Shown: positions 34,855 to 43,624 of the stretch, piece after piece
How the letters are laid out: every line of letters starts with the position of its first letter
How positions within the stretch are numbered: the first letter of the stretch is position 1
NCBI GenBank assembly: GCA_017556805.1
Contig: JAFYMC010000014.1
Location: 62,001 to 126,000, forward strand
Length of the DNA stretch: 64,000 nucleotides
Source of the DNA: Lachnospiraceae bacterium
Lineage (GTDB): Bacteria; Bacillota; Clostridia; Lachnospirales; Lachnospiraceae
Direction: 5' to 3'
Made by a program: the position numbers and the translations under genes
The notes under the pieces: generated by a model
What the model was told of the DNA's origin: nothing
Seen by the model: only the letters and a program-made list of their open reading frames with translations
The model's database searches: none

Positions 34855-34927
34855 AGGCAAAAGGAATACACGTGTCATCTAGGCACAAATCGAAAACCCC
34901 GAGGGCGCGCTCCTCGGGGTTTCTTTT
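34855..34927 (+). ncRNA. Candidate small RNA of about 70 nt
   Basis: The stretch between the orphan promoter and the terminator AACCCCGAGG/CCTCGGGGTT (34895-34904 with 34912-34921, then TCTTTT) has no ribosome site or ORF. The unpaired 5' part (GGCAAAAGGAAT..., with a small ACACGTGT palindrome) could be a seed region. The rest of 34771-35064 shows no gene. Confidence 0.45.
34895..34927 (+). terminator. Strong intrinsic terminator
   Basis: 10-bp GC-rich stem around GCGCGCT, followed by TTTCTTTT. Confidence 0.85.
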
Positions 34928-35064
34928 GATTAAATGTTGCTTTTCGTTTTTAGCTTTTAAAACTTCCGTAACACAATCGTAAAACCACCCCGTAGACTTC
35001 TTAATATATTTCATGTTATGATAAACACATACTTCCAAACAAAAGATTTACTCTAGGAGGATTT

Positions 35065-37362
35065 ATGACAGAACAAGAACGCATTTCCCAAATCGAGCAT
35101 TCCCTTGCCGATTTGGAGCGACAACTGTATGATTTAAAATTTGAAGTAAAAGATTTAAGGAACAGCCGGCAAACCGTCGGACATACCACTGCGGAATCAA
35201 CTACCGAACGTATTTCCTCCGGTATTCCGGCCGATTCTGCCGTGCCTTGTACGTCTCCGGCACCGGTATCCACTACCGTACCAAAGCCGGCACAACCGCA
35301 GAGCAGTACAAAACAAAAGGAAAAGTCCGCTTCCAAGTTTGAGGAAAATCTCGGCGGAAAAGTCATGGGTATTGTGGCTGCCGTTCTGGTTTTCGTAGGA
35401 CTGTTTTTATTCGGAAGTATGCTGTACGAGCGGCTGGGAGACACCGCCAGAGTTGCGATTCTCTTTGTAGTGAGCTTTCTTATCTTGGGAACCGGACTGT
35501 TCCTGGAGCGTAAGCGTAGGAGCTGGTTTACCACATCCCTTGTAGGTTGCGGCTTCGGTGCCATTTATATCTCACTGTTTCTCACAGCGTTGTATTTCGG
35601 CATGTTTGAAGTAGAAGTTTTATACATATTACTTTTCTTCTGGCTACTGGGAACCGGACTGTATGTATTTCTGCGTCAATCCTTTACCGTGGCGCTTTTG
35701 GGCCAGATCGGAATTGCTTTCTCGGTAATTTTCGGATGCTTCGGCATCGAATCCGGCGCACAGTTTACCTTCCTTTGTATTTATTTTACGGTATTGTCTC
35801 TTCTCTATTTATGGGTTGTATTGTGGCGCTTCCTGCCGAATACAGAGGACAAACCGTATTCCTGGATTCACCTGACCGCCTTCGGTCTGAATCTGCTTCA
35901 GCTTTGGGTACTTGCCGCAAATTACGGTTCTCTGTTCGGCGACTACGGAGAATTCAGCGGTAACAATCCAACCGCGGCTACCCTTTTATGTATTTACTGT
36001 CTTGTATTGCCGTTGTTCTTTTTACTGCGCCGGAGAAGTCTCGCAGGCCTCTCCCTGCTGCCGCAGTTTCATGAACGACGTACCATTAACAAAACTACAT
36101 TTCCTATCTACAGAACCGGAACGGGCACCATACTCCTTTTTACAGGGTATCAGATTATCGTATGGATTGTATTTGCTCTGATTTCCGAATGCTTATTTGA
36201 AGCGGAGGTTCCGACGGCACTTTTCCTGCTTTCCGGTCTGTTTGTTGCTTATTTAATTACAGAAGTATTCGGAACCACGGGTACCGAAGCCAGAGGCTCC
36301 ACCATCGTGAATGCAGCTGCGGTTTGTTTCATAATTGCATGGTACGACATCCCGCTCCTGCTTGCACTCCTGATTCCGATTCTGTTTTGCACGGTTACCA
36401 CCCTGTTCGGTATATTCGGCAATGAATGTCCGTTACGTTCGGTACTGAACGCCGATACTCACCGTTGGGAATATCTGTGTACCCAGGAAACGGGACGATG
36501 CTTTGACAAGTTTACAGCCTTTGCGTACCTCTTTCCGATTTTGTTTTCCTACGAATACGAAGACCCTTTCTTTATCCTGTTTTTGATTGCGGTATTCGGA
36601 ATCGCTTACTTTGCCGGAAGCTTTGTTTTCCTCTTCCGGAACGGATGGGAGCACCGATTCTCAAACGCTTGGAAAACGGTTTTATACGCATTCGGAATGT
36701 TCTATGTATTTATGACCTCCGCATGGCTTGTCGGTACTGTCATCGAGGAAGAGCTTCCTCACATGGTACTGGTTCTTACCATCCTCGTACTATGTAACTG
36801 TGCCGTATATTATACGGGCTTCCGTAAAAAGCTTGACGGCAGCGGCGTTATTGAACCGGTTCTTAACTGCTTTGTACGTGTTGTCCATTCCACCCTCTGG
36901 ATTTGGGGAATCACTCTGCTTCACAGCGGCGCCACGGAAGATTATCCGCTCCTTTGTGTCTGGTTAATTCTTCTCACCCTGTACCTTTGCGGCAGCGGTT
37001 TGTACGAACAATACAAGCAATACGGCGACAAAACCGGTCTGGGCATTTATTTCGGTCTGCGTATCACACTGTACACGATAGCAGTTCTGGCTGCTTTCGA
37101 TGGTATTGAGGGCTATGTAATCAGTTGTATGCTTCTGGTTCTGGCTATCCTGTTCGTACTGGCAGGCTTCCCGCTCCGCATGGCACCTCTCCGAATCTAC
37201 GGTTTATGTCTTGCCATGTTTGCGGTGATAAAGCTTTTGATGATTGACGTGGAACACGATAACTCCATGGAAACCGTTCTGTGCTTCCTGGGTGCCGGTA
37301 TTTTATGTTTCGCCATCAACTTCATATATAACCATGTAAAAAAGAGATTCAAAAACGAATAA
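35065..37362 (+). CDS. Large polytopic membrane protein, DUF2339-like
   Basis: 765 residues. The N-terminus is a coiled coil (residues 1-35, ISQIEHSLADLERQLYDLKFEVKDLR) and a Pro/Ser/Thr spacer, followed by about 20 membrane segments from residue 100 (GGKVMGIVAAVLVFVGLFLFG, FLILGTGLFLERKR). This layout fits DUF2339, whose function is unknown; a transport or envelope role is only a guess. Ribosome site TAGGAGG. It ends with a basic tail and its own terminator. Confidence 0.78.
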   Translation: MTEQERISQIEHSLADLERQLYDLKFEVKDLRNSRQTVGHTTAESTTERISSGIPADSAVPCTSPAPVSTTVPKPAQPQSSTKQKEKSASKFEENLGGKVMGIVAAVLVFVGLFLFGSMLYERLGDTARVAILFVVSFLILGTGLFLERKRRSWFTTSLVGCGFGAIYISLFLTALYFGMFEVEVLYILLFFWLLGTGLYVFLRQSFTVALLGQIGIAFSVIFGCFGIESGAQFTFLCIYFTVLSLLYLWVVLWRFLPNTEDKPYSWIHLTAFGLNLLQLWVLAANYGSLFGDYGEFSGNNPTAATLLCIYCLVLPLFFLLRRRSLAGLSLLPQFHERRTINKTTFPIYRTGTGTILLFTGYQIIVWIVFALISECLFEAEVPTALFLLSGLFVAYLITEVFGTTGTEARGSTIVNAAAVCFIIAWYDIPLLLALLIPILFCTVTTLFGIFGNECPLRSVLNADTHRWEYLCTQETGRCFDKFTAFAYLFPILFSYEYEDPFFILFLIAVFGIAYFAGSFVFLFRNGWEHRFSNAWKTVLYAFGMFYVFMTSAWLVGTVIEEELPHMVLVLTILVLCNCAVYYTGFRKKLDGSGVIEPVLNCFVRVVHSTLWIWGITLLHSGATEDYPLLCVWLILLTLYLCGSGLYEQYKQYGDKTGLGIYFGLRITLYTIAVLAAFDGIEGYVISCMLLVLAILFVLAGFPLRMAPLRIYGLCLAMFAVIKLLMIDVEHDNSMETVLCFLGAGILCFAINFIYNHVKKRFKNE

Positions 37363-37382
37363 ATGAATCTTTTATCTTCCGG

Positions 37383-37416
37383 GAACCTCTGTCTTAGGGC
37401 AGAGGTTCTTTCCTTT
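37383..37416 (+). terminator. Terminator after the DUF2339-like gene
   Basis: GAACCTCTG (37383-37391) pairs with CAGAGGTTC (37400-37408), then TTTCCTTTC. Confidence 0.8.
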
Positions 37417-37467
37417 CACAAACAATTGCATTGCAATGACTCCGTACTTTTCTTTTCCCCTCAACAA

Positions 37468-37476
37468 TGGTATAAT
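37468..37476 (+). promoter_or_regulatory. Extended -10 promoter of cotH
   Basis: TGGTATAAT (TATAAT at 37471-37476) with no good -35. It implies a 5' leader of about 230 nt. Confidence 0.6.
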
Positions 37477-37495
37477 ATTCGCGAAGGCAAAGTAA

Positions 37496-37552
37496 GTGTA
37501 TCGTCTGAAGTGCAGCGGACGTTTACATCCGCAAGCACTACAGACGATACAC
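37496..37552 (+). repeat. 57-nt hairpin in the cotH leader
   Basis: GTGTATCGTCTG (37496-37507) pairs with CAGACGATACAC (37541-37552), continued inward by AGTGC/GCACT and GCGGA/TCCGC, with single-base interruptions. Confidence 0.8.
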
Positions 37553-37560
37553 GAGCGCGC

Positions 37561-37704
37561 ACGCGAGTCTTGAAAACAAAGTTTTCAAGACTTTGCCGAG
37601 CGAATACAATACACGCGCGCACGCGAGCCTTGAAAACAAAGTTTTCAAGACTTTGCCAAGCAAATACAATATACACAAACGCACGCGAGTCTTGGAAACG
37701 GAGG
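37561..37704 (+). repeat. 60-bp tandem palindromic repeats in the cotH leader (2 full copies plus a half)
   Basis: Copy 1 begins at 37561 and copy 2 at 37621, exactly 60 bp apart and almost identical. Copy 3 begins at 37683 and is cut after its left arm. Each copy starts ACGCGAG(T/C)CTTG and contains a 27-bp inverted repeat, AGTCTTGAAAAC-AAA-GTTTTCAAGACT (37566-37592, 37626-37652). In copy 3 only AGTCTTGGAAAC (37688-37699) remains, directly followed by the cotH ribosome site GGAGG (37700-37704). The period is a multiple of three and the frame stays open upstream of the gene, but I read it as untranslated leader. Confidence 0.85.
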
Positions 37705-37713
37705 AATACCAAC

Positions 37714-39291
37714 ATGAAACGTCTCTTATCATATCTTTTTATACCGGTCTTATTGTTTCTTTTTTCCGGTTGCGCAAAGAAAGAAATTGTACCGACGGTT
37801 GACCTGAATGAGCTGAACGACCTTCCGGTCGTTATTATCGAAACAAAAAACACCGGCAAGTCCGCTATGGATTTTGTAACCGAACCGGTTGCTTCCCATG
37901 TATCGGAAGCCATCGCTTCTTGGACCCCGGGCTATGAAATGCCGCCGGCACCGTATTACGAGGCATGTACCGTCACACTGACAGACGCCGATAAAACCGT
38001 CCTGCTAGACAGAGTTAACGCCGATGTAAAGGTTCGTGGCAACTGGACTACCTCCTACGACAAAAAACCCCTTCGGATTAAATTTGAAGAATCACAAACC
38101 ATGCTGGGTTTAAACAACGGAGCTACCTTTAGAAACTGGGTACTTCTGGCAGAATATAAAGATGCCTCCATGCTTCGTAACAAAACCGCTCTTGCCATCG
38201 CGAGAGAGATGTTGGCCGAGGACGGACTCTACGCCTCGGATGCGGCTTTTGTAGAGGTGGTGATTAACGGGCAGTATTGGGGCGTATATCTGTTGGCGGA
38301 ACAACAACAGGTGAACAAAGACCGGGTAGATATTACAGAGGTCCCGGAGGGCTATACGGACACGGACATCGGTTATTTCCTGGAATTTGACAGTTATTTT
38401 TGGACGGAAGACCCATTGCAGCAGTTCCGTGTGGATTACGCCAATAATGCCGAATTGATTCCGTTTGACGGAGAAGACGGAAACGGCGAAACCATGAAGT
38501 GCTTAAGCGACCCGGAATACGGTTACAAAAGCGATATCGGAATGACAATCAAAAGTGACATCTATTCCGAAGAACAACGGGATTTTATTTCCTCCTTCGT
38601 AAATAACGTCTATAACATTATGTATGCCGCCGCTTATAAGGACGAGGCTTACGTTTTTGACGATACCTATTCGGAAATCCGTAAAACCACGGAAATCACA
38701 CCGCAGGAGGCAGTGGAACGAGTGGTAAATGTCTCCTCTCTGGCGGATGCTTACCTGATAAACGAACTGCTTTGTGATGCGGATGTTTACCTCACCAGTT
38801 TCTATATGAGTGCAGACTTTGGGCAGTCAGGTGATAAAAAACTGACCTTTGAAGCACATTGGGACTTCGACTCCGCCCTAGGCAACAAGGATCGTTGTTT
38901 GGACGGTACCGGATTCTACGCAGCCAATATTGTACCGGATGTAAACGGTGGCCCGGGAAACGGCGGCGATTATAACTCCATTAATCCTTGGCTTGCGGTA
39001 TTGGCATACGAGGACTGGTATCGGGAGATTATCACCGAAAATTGGACAAAAACCTACGACTCCGGCGCATTCGACCGGGTTTATGCCATGATAGAAACCG
39101 ATCAAAGCCTTTATTCGGAGGCCTTTGACCGAAATTATGAAAGGTGGGACAACATCAACAACCGCTCCGCTTTTGAGAAGGAATTGTCCTGGAAATCCGC
39201 AGCCTGCCATACACAGGCGGAGGCAACCGATTTCCTTCTGGAATGGTTACAAAGCCGTGTGGAATTTTTGAACGAATACTGGCATTCTTAA
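37714..39291 (+). CDS. CotH-family lipoprotein (CotH kinase-like)
   Basis: 525 residues from the ATG at 37714 (after GGAGG). Lipoprotein signal with lipobox FSGC (Cys20). The CotH kinase-like domain spans about residues 90-400: KVRGNWTTSYDKKPLRIKF, NWVLLAEYKDASMLRNKTALAIAREM, YLLAEQQQVNKDRVDI, and the metal site EAHWDFDSALGNK. In Bacillus CotH phosphorylates spore coat proteins; many Clostridia have secreted homologues tied to other surface structures. A longer in-frame reading upstream (from 37363) would cross the promoter and leader repeats and lacks a ribosome site. Confidence 0.87.
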   Translation: MKRLLSYLFIPVLLFLFSGCAKKEIVPTVDLNELNDLPVVIIETKNTGKSAMDFVTEPVASHVSEAIASWTPGYEMPPAPYYEACTVTLTDADKTVLLDRVNADVKVRGNWTTSYDKKPLRIKFEESQTMLGLNNGATFRNWVLLAEYKDASMLRNKTALAIAREMLAEDGLYASDAAFVEVVINGQYWGVYLLAEQQQVNKDRVDITEVPEGYTDTDIGYFLEFDSYFWTEDPLQQFRVDYANNAELIPFDGEDGNGETMKCLSDPEYGYKSDIGMTIKSDIYSEEQRDFISSFVNNVYNIMYAAAYKDEAYVFDDTYSEIRKTTEITPQEAVERVVNVSSLADAYLINELLCDADVYLTSFYMSADFGQSGDKKLTFEAHWDFDSALGNKDRCLDGTGFYAANIVPDVNGGPGNGGDYNSINPWLAVLAYEDWYREIITENWTKTYDSGAFDRVYAMIETDQSLYSEAFDRNYERWDNINNRSAFEKELSWKSAACHTQAEATDFLLEWLQSRVEFLNEYWHS

Positions 39292-39602
39292 TCCGGTGTT
39301 ACCGGCCCCCTATAAACCGGGTTCAAAACCGCCCTTTTCCGCCCATACAATCACTCAAGCGGCAAATTGTACGACATACTTCACGAAAAGAACGGCGCAG
39401 ACAAAGGCATTGTCTGCGCCATTTTATATTTCCTGTATGACCGGAACCGTTTCCCTGCTTTCCGTAAGACATAACAACCTCTCTCCCGCATACTCCGCCG
39501 AGGCATACACCTCATTGCTTCATACGCGTTATACATTTTGTTATATCCTATGCCGGACCCGCTTTCCGGTTCCTCTTTCTTCTCAAAAACTTACAAAAGC
39601 CT
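39292..39602. other. Intergenic region after cotH
   Basis: It holds the rightward terminator at 39394-39428. The remainder, up to the end of the converging trxA gene, shows no gene. No convincing leftward terminator was found for trxA. Confidence 0.5.
39394..39428 (+). terminator. Terminator after cotH
   Basis: GGCGCAGACA (39394-39403) pairs with TGTCTGCGCC (39411-39420), then ATTTTATATTT. Confidence 0.8.
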
Positions 39603-39920
39603 CTATAAATTACGCTCCATGGCCTCCGTAAGCTCTGCCTTGGACAGGGCTCCGCGAATACGCTCAACCTCAACTCCGTCCTTAAAGAAAATCAAAGTCG
39701 GAATAGACATTACCTTATACTCCATGCCGATTTCCTGGGACTCATCCACGTCCAGCTTGTACACTCCGGCCTTTCCGGCATATTCCTCCGCCAACTGCTC
39801 CACCGCCGGCGCAATCATCTTGCACGGGCCGCACCAGGTAGCAAAAAAATCCACCAATACAGTCCCCTTTGTCTCTGTTACCTTTTCTTTAAAATTCTCC
39901 GTTGTCAAAATCTCTGCCAT
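39603..39920 (-). CDS. trxA: Thioredoxin
   Basis: 105 residues from the ATG at 39920 (after AAAGGAGAG). Active site FFATWCGPCKM (Cys30, Cys33), cis-proline loop MSIPTLIFFKDG. Reduces protein disulfides in the cytoplasm. It follows trmB, separated by a 20-nt palindromic hairpin, GTATGCCG/CGGCATAC (39936-39955), which may adjust read-through or mRNA stability. Confidence 0.95.
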   Translation of the reverse strand: MAEILTTENFKEKVTETKGTVLVDFFATWCGPCKMIAPAVEQLAEEYAGKAGVYKLDVDESQEIGMEYKVMSIPTLIFFKDGVEVERIRGALSKAELTEAMERNL

Positions 39921-39935
39921 ATGTCTCTCCTTTCC

Positions 39936-39955
39936 GTATGCCGCCTTCGGCATAC
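39936..39955 (-). promoter_or_regulatory. Intercistronic hairpin between trmB and trxA
   Basis: Perfect 8-bp arms around AAGG (minus strand); no T run follows, so more likely a processing or stability element than a terminator. Confidence 0.5.
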
Positions 39956-39992
39956 TCGCCTAAAAACTCACCGGTTTCCCGGTCTCTAACTT

Positions 39993-40643
39993 CTAATCTC
40001 TTACCGGCTTTCTTGCCACCATGCGGTGAATCGGATTCCCAAGCGCGGAAAACTTTTCTTCATACTCGGTCATCACATTGCCTTCCGCGTACGGACTATG
40101 ATGCAAATCATAGGTTACCTCGGTCAGTTCCCAGCCGGCTTCCTTTGCCTCATCCACGGAAAAATCAAATAATCCTCGGTTATCCGTCTTAAAACAAATC
40201 TCTCCGTCTTTCTTTAAAAACTGCTCATACCGGGCCAAAAACTCCCGGGAGGTAAGTCTGCGCTTTGCGTGTCGGTCCTTCGGCCACGGATCGGAGAAGT
40301 TCAAATAAATCCGGTCTACCTCTCCTTCCGCAAACACCTCCGGTAAAATTGCCGCGTCAACGGAAAGAAACGTAAGATTCGATAAGTCCTCTCTCTCCTT
40401 CTTCTTTTCCACCGCACGTATCAATACACTTGCGTATTTTTCCACGCCGATATAATTTATATACGGATTTTGTTCCGCCAACGTAGTAATAAACTTTCCC
40501 TTTCCCATACCGATTTCCACATGAAGCGGCGCATCGTTTCCGAAATACGCCTTCCACCGGCCTTTTTTCTCCTGCGGATCCTGGGTTACATATTCACTGA
40601 CCGCAATTTCTTCTCTTGCACCTTTTATATTTCTGAGTCGCAT
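39993..40643 (-). CDS. trmB: tRNA (guanine-46 N7)-methyltransferase
   Basis: 216 residues. LHVEIGMGKGKFIT (SAM site), YLNFSDPWPKDRHAKRRLT (substrate loop) and KTDNRGLFDFSVDE are diagnostic. Methylates G46 of tRNA. Ribosome site GGAGGGA; own promoter facing araR. Confidence 0.95.
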   Translation of the reverse strand: MRLRNIKGAREEIAVSEYVTQDPQEKKGRWKAYFGNDAPLHVEIGMGKGKFITTLAEQNPYINYIGVEKYASVLIRAVEKKKEREDLSNLTFLSVDAAILPEVFAEGEVDRIYLNFSDPWPKDRHAKRRLTSREFLARYEQFLKKDGEICFKTDNRGLFDFSVDEAKEAGWELTEVTYDLHHSPYAEGNVMTEYEEKFSALGNPIHRMVARKPVRD

Positions 40644-40675
40644 AATCCCTCCGAATGTTGTCTCCTTTTTGCTTC

Positions 40676-40704
40676 ATTTTATCATAGTTTTCCCCAAATG
40701 ACAA
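40676..40704 (-). promoter_or_regulatory. Promoter of trmB
   Basis: Read leftward: TTGTCA (40699-40704), 17 bp, TAAAAT (40676-40681) with extended TGA. Its -35 abuts the araR -35. Confidence 0.7.
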
Positions 40705-40705
40705 C

Positions 40706-40734
40706 TTGCTTTTTTATCCCCTCCGTGCTATAAT
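40706..40734 (+). promoter_or_regulatory. Promoter of araR
   Basis: TTGCTT (40706-40711), 17 bp, TATAAT (40729-40734) with extended TGC. Confidence 0.75.
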
Positions 40735-40740
40735 TTCTAT

Positions 40741-40768
40741 ACAACTTTCAGACAACTAACAGACAACT
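40741..40768 (+). promoter_or_regulatory. Candidate operator: three direct repeats of ACAACT, 11-bp phase
   Basis: ACAACT begins at 40741, 40752 and 40763, one helical turn apart, just downstream of the araR start point; the second and third sit in CAGACAACT. A fourth ACAACT lies at 40701-40706 between the two divergent -35 boxes. Confidence 0.5.
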
Positions 40769-40802
40769 TTTTCACATTATCACAAAGGAAGGTGTACAGC
40801 TT

Positions 40803-41903
40803 TTGCCGATTAAAAATTTACTGAAACACCGGCGTATTTCCCAATGGATTGTAAACTCCATTAACAACGGACATTTTAAGCCGGGAGACAAACTTCCTTC
40901 CGAGCACGCTCTGGCAGAGCAGTTCGACACCAGCAGACAGACCGTACGTCATGCTACCGAAGAGCTGGTACAACGGGGCTTACTGGCCAGACAACGGGGA
41001 AGCGGCACCTATGTATGCGGTACCGCATTTCAGGAAGGGTACGCTCCAAAGCGTATCGGTGTCATCACTACCTATCTGGATGACTATATTTTCCCGGGTA
41101 TTATCCGGGGTATCGAAGATGTCTTAACATCTCAGGGATATACCATTTCCCTCGGCATTACCCACAACCGTCATACGGACGAAACCGCTTGTCTGAACCG
41201 TATTTTGGAGGACAATGTGTGCGGTCTCATCGTAGAGGGCACCAAATCGTCCTTCCCGAGCCCGAATCTTCCGCTGTTTGAGGAGCTTCGTTCCCGTGGT
41301 GTACCGATGGTGTTTTTAAACGGCTATTACAGAGAGTTCTCCCAGTGCGGCGTATTTCAGGATGATGTTTCTGCCGGGAAATTACTGACGGAGCATTTAC
41401 TGAGCAACGGCCACCGTAAGTTTGCCGCCATCTTTAAAGCAGACGACCTACAGGGTCTGAAGCGCTTTGAAGGAATGTCCCTGGCTCTTACGGAATCCGG
41501 CATTCCGATTGATGATCAGCGGATTCTCTGGTTTACGACGGAGGATATTCCGGATTTGTTTTCCGGTGAAATGGACTCCTTCGTCCTGAAACGTCTGGGC
41601 GATGCCACAGCGCTGTTATGCTACAACGACCAGATTGCAGCCGCAATTACCGAGTTACTAAAACGAAACAATCGAACGGTTCCGGAAGACATTTCCCTGG
41701 TAAGCTTCGATAATTCCCCACTGGCGGCAGATCTGGCCTACGGCTTTACCTCTGCAATCTACCCTTCCACAGAAATCGGTAACGCTGCAGCCAAGCTTTT
41801 GCTTCGCTGTATCAGAGACAATACATTGCGGGAGCATGTACGCCTTGCACCCGATATTTGTTATCGTTCCTCCGTCCGTAATCTGGCGGACGAGGCAAAA
41901 TAA
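40803..41903 (+). CDS. araR: GntR/LacI-type arabinose regulator (AraR-like)
   Basis: 366 residues from a TTG at 40803 with GGAAGG upstream; no ATG alternative is near. An N-terminal GntR winged helix (about 8-72: [34 protein letters not shown]) is fused to a LacI/periplasmic-binding type effector domain (about 80-360). This unusual chimera is the hallmark of AraR, the L-arabinose-responsive repressor of Firmicutes. araD follows after 29 bp, which supports the name. Probably self-regulating through the repeats upstream. Confidence 0.87.
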   Translation: MPIKNLLKHRRISQWIVNSINNGHFKPGDKLPSEHALAEQFDTSRQTVRHATEELVQRGLLARQRGSGTYVCGTAFQEGYAPKRIGVITTYLDDYIFPGIIRGIEDVLTSQGYTISLGITHNRHTDETACLNRILEDNVCGLIVEGTKSSFPSPNLPLFEELRSRGVPMVFLNGYYREFSQCGVFQDDVSAGKLLTEHLLSNGHRKFAAIFKADDLQGLKRFEGMSLALTESGIPIDDQRILWFTTEDIPDLFSGEMDSFVLKRLGDATALLCYNDQIAAAITELLKRNNRTVPEDISLVSFDNSPLAADLAYGFTSAIYPSTEIGNAAAKLLLRCIRDNTLREHVRLAPDICYRSSVRNLADEAK

Positions 41904-41932
41904 TACATACGAAACAGCAAAGGAGAATTCTT

Positions 41933-42634
41933 ATGTTAGAACAATTAAAAAAAGAAGTTTACGAAGCAAATATGCTTCTTCCGAAGTACGGCCTGATTAC
42001 CTTTACCTGGGGTAATGTTTCCGGTATCGACCGCGAAAAGGGCCTTGTGGTAATCAAGCCGTCCGGCGTGGAATACGACAAGATGACCGCTGATGATATG
42101 GTTGTTGTGGACTTAGAAGGTAACCGCGTGGAAGGTAAGTTAAATCCGTCCTCCGATACTCCGACCCATATCGAGCTTTATAAGGCATTTCCGAATATCG
42201 GCGGTGTTGTCCACACCCATTCTCGTTGGGCAACTACTTTTGCACAGTCCGGCCGCGGCATTCCGGCCTTCGGCACAACCCATGCGGACTACTTCTACGG
42301 TGAAATTCCGTGTACCCGCAAGATGACCCCGGAGGAAATCAAGGGTGCATACGAAAAGGAAACCGGTACCGTTATTATCGAACGTTTCAACGAACTGAAT
42401 GTTAACCCGGATGATGTTCCGGGCGTTGTAGTTTACAGCCACGGTCCGTTTACCTGGGGAACCGATCCGCACAATGCGGTTCATAACGCAGTTGTTTTAG
42501 AGGAGATTTCCTTTATGGCTTGGCACAACCTTGCTTTGTCGAACGGTACTCTTCCGCAGATGCAGCAGGAGCTTTTGGATAAGCACTACTTAAGAAAGCA
42601 CGGAGCCAATGCTTACTATGGCCAGGGAAAATAA
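41933..42634 (+). CDS. araD: L-ribulose-5-phosphate 4-epimerase
   Basis: 233 residues of the class II aldolase/AraD family: [11 protein letters not shown], zinc ligands in [14 protein letters not shown] and YSHGPFTWG, and the proximal [14 protein letters not shown]. It converts L-ribulose-5-P to D-xylulose-5-P, the entry of L-arabinose into the pentose phosphate pathway. araA and araB are not in the window. Codon use is biased like the GH43 gene. Confidence 0.94.
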   Translation: MLEQLKKEVYEANMLLPKYGLITFTWGNVSGIDREKGLVVIKPSGVEYDKMTADDMVVVDLEGNRVEGKLNPSSDTPTHIELYKAFPNIGGVVHTHSRWATTFAQSGRGIPAFGTTHADYFYGEIPCTRKMTPEEIKGAYEKETGTVIIERFNELNVNPDDVPGVVVYSHGPFTWGTDPHNAVHNAVVLEEISFMAWHNLALSNGTLPQMQQELLDKHYLRKHGANAYYGQGK

Positions 42635-42649
42635 AAAAGGAGTCTTTTC

Positions 42650-43522
42650 ATGGAAAAGCCGGAACGTAACGCGCCTTGTTGGTGCGGCAGCGGCAAAAAG
42701 TACAAGCTTTGTCACGCTGCCTTTGATGATAAATTAAAAAAATTCGAAAAGGAGCCTTATCCGCTCCCTACCAGAGACCTGATAAAAAACGAGGAACAAA
42801 TTGAAGGCATCCGTAAAAGCAGCAAAATCAATATTGCGGTATTAGACTATGTGGCAGAGCATATCCGCATGGGCATGTCCACCGCGGAAATTGATGATTT
42901 GGTATACCAAAAAACCACGGAATTGGGTGGTATCCCGGCACCGTTAGGCTACGAAGGTTTTCCGAAGAGCTGTTGCATATCGATTAACTCCGTTGTCTGT
43001 CACGGCATCCCGAATGAGGATACCTTCTTAGAAGACGGTGACATCGTAAACGTAGATGTTTCTACCATTTATAACGGATACTTCTCCGACTCGTCCCGCA
43101 TGTTTCTGATCGGTAACGTAAGCGAAGAAGCCCGTCGTCTGGTAGAAGTTACGGAACGCAGTCTTCAGATAGGCCTGCAAGAGGTCAAACCATGGAAGCG
43201 TCTGGGAGATATGGGGGCAGCCATTCATGACTTCATCCGCAAACACGGTTACACCGTTGTCAAAGAAATCGGCGGACACGGCATCGGACTGGAATTCCAC
43301 GAAGAACCTTGGGTCAGCTACATTTCCAAACGAGGCACGGAAATGCTTCTGGTTCCCGGCATGGTGTTTACCATTGAGCCGATGGTAAATATGGGAAAAG
43401 ATGATATCTTTATTGACGACGAGGATGACTGGACCGTCTATACGGAGGACGGCTCTCTTTCTGCCCAGTGGGAAATCACCGTACTTGTGACCGAAGACGG
43501 ATATGAAATCCTAACTTATTAA
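42650..43522 (+). CDS. map: Methionine aminopeptidase with SEC-C zinc finger
   Basis: 290 residues. The first 30 carry a SEC-C motif (APCWCGSGKKYKLCH). The type I MetAP domain follows with metal ligands in NVDVSTIYNGYFSDSSR (two Asp), HGIGLEFHEEP (His), FTIEPM (Glu) and AQWEITVLVTEDG (Glu). Removes initiator methionine from nascent chains; the zinc finger probably helps ribosome docking. Starts 15 bp after araD. Confidence 0.93.
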   Translation: MEKPERNAPCWCGSGKKYKLCHAAFDDKLKKFEKEPYPLPTRDLIKNEEQIEGIRKSSKINIAVLDYVAEHIRMGMSTAEIDDLVYQKTTELGGIPAPLGYEGFPKSCCISINSVVCHGIPNEDTFLEDGDIVNVDVSTIYNGYFSDSSRMFLIGNVSEEARRLVEVTERSLQIGLQEVKPWKRLGDMGAAIHDFIRKHGYTVVKEIGGHGIGLEFHEEPWVSYISKRGTEMLLVPGMVFTIEPMVNMGKDDIFIDDEDDWTVYTEDGSLSAQWEITVLVTEDGYEILTY

Positions 43523-43538
43523 GCTTTTCTTTACCCTC

Positions 43539-43567
43539 TCGACAAGAGACCGATTTTACACTATAAT
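43539..43567 (+). promoter_or_regulatory. Promoter of the D-Ala-D-Ala carboxypeptidase gene
   Basis: TCGACA (43539-43544), 17 bp, TATAAT (43562-43567). Confidence 0.7.
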
Positions 43568-43569
43568 AA

Positions 43570-43602
43570 GAGCGTGGTATGTTGTTTTCACATACCGCGC
43601 TC
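43570..43602 (+). promoter_or_regulatory. 5'-terminal mRNA hairpin (or map terminator)
   Basis: GAGCGTGGTATGT (43570-43582) pairs with ACATACCGCGCTC (43590-43602). It begins at the expected transcription start, 22 bases before the carboxypeptidase ATG, and probably stabilises the mRNA; the poor T run makes a terminator role for map less likely. Confidence 0.55.
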
Positions 43603-43624
43603 AATTATTTTGGGAGGATATCAT

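Noticed and set aside
34741-34929. Plus-strand ORF of 62 codons after the tRNA
   Set aside because: It spans a promoter and a terminator hairpin and has no ribosome site.
37561-37704. CRISPR array
   Set aside because: The repeats are contiguous 60-bp units with no variable spacers, and no cas genes are present.
37363-37713. In-frame N-terminal extension of the CotH protein covering the repeats
   Set aside because: It crosses a promoter and long hairpins, has no ribosome site at 37363, and would place 117 residues before a perfect lipoprotein signal peptide.
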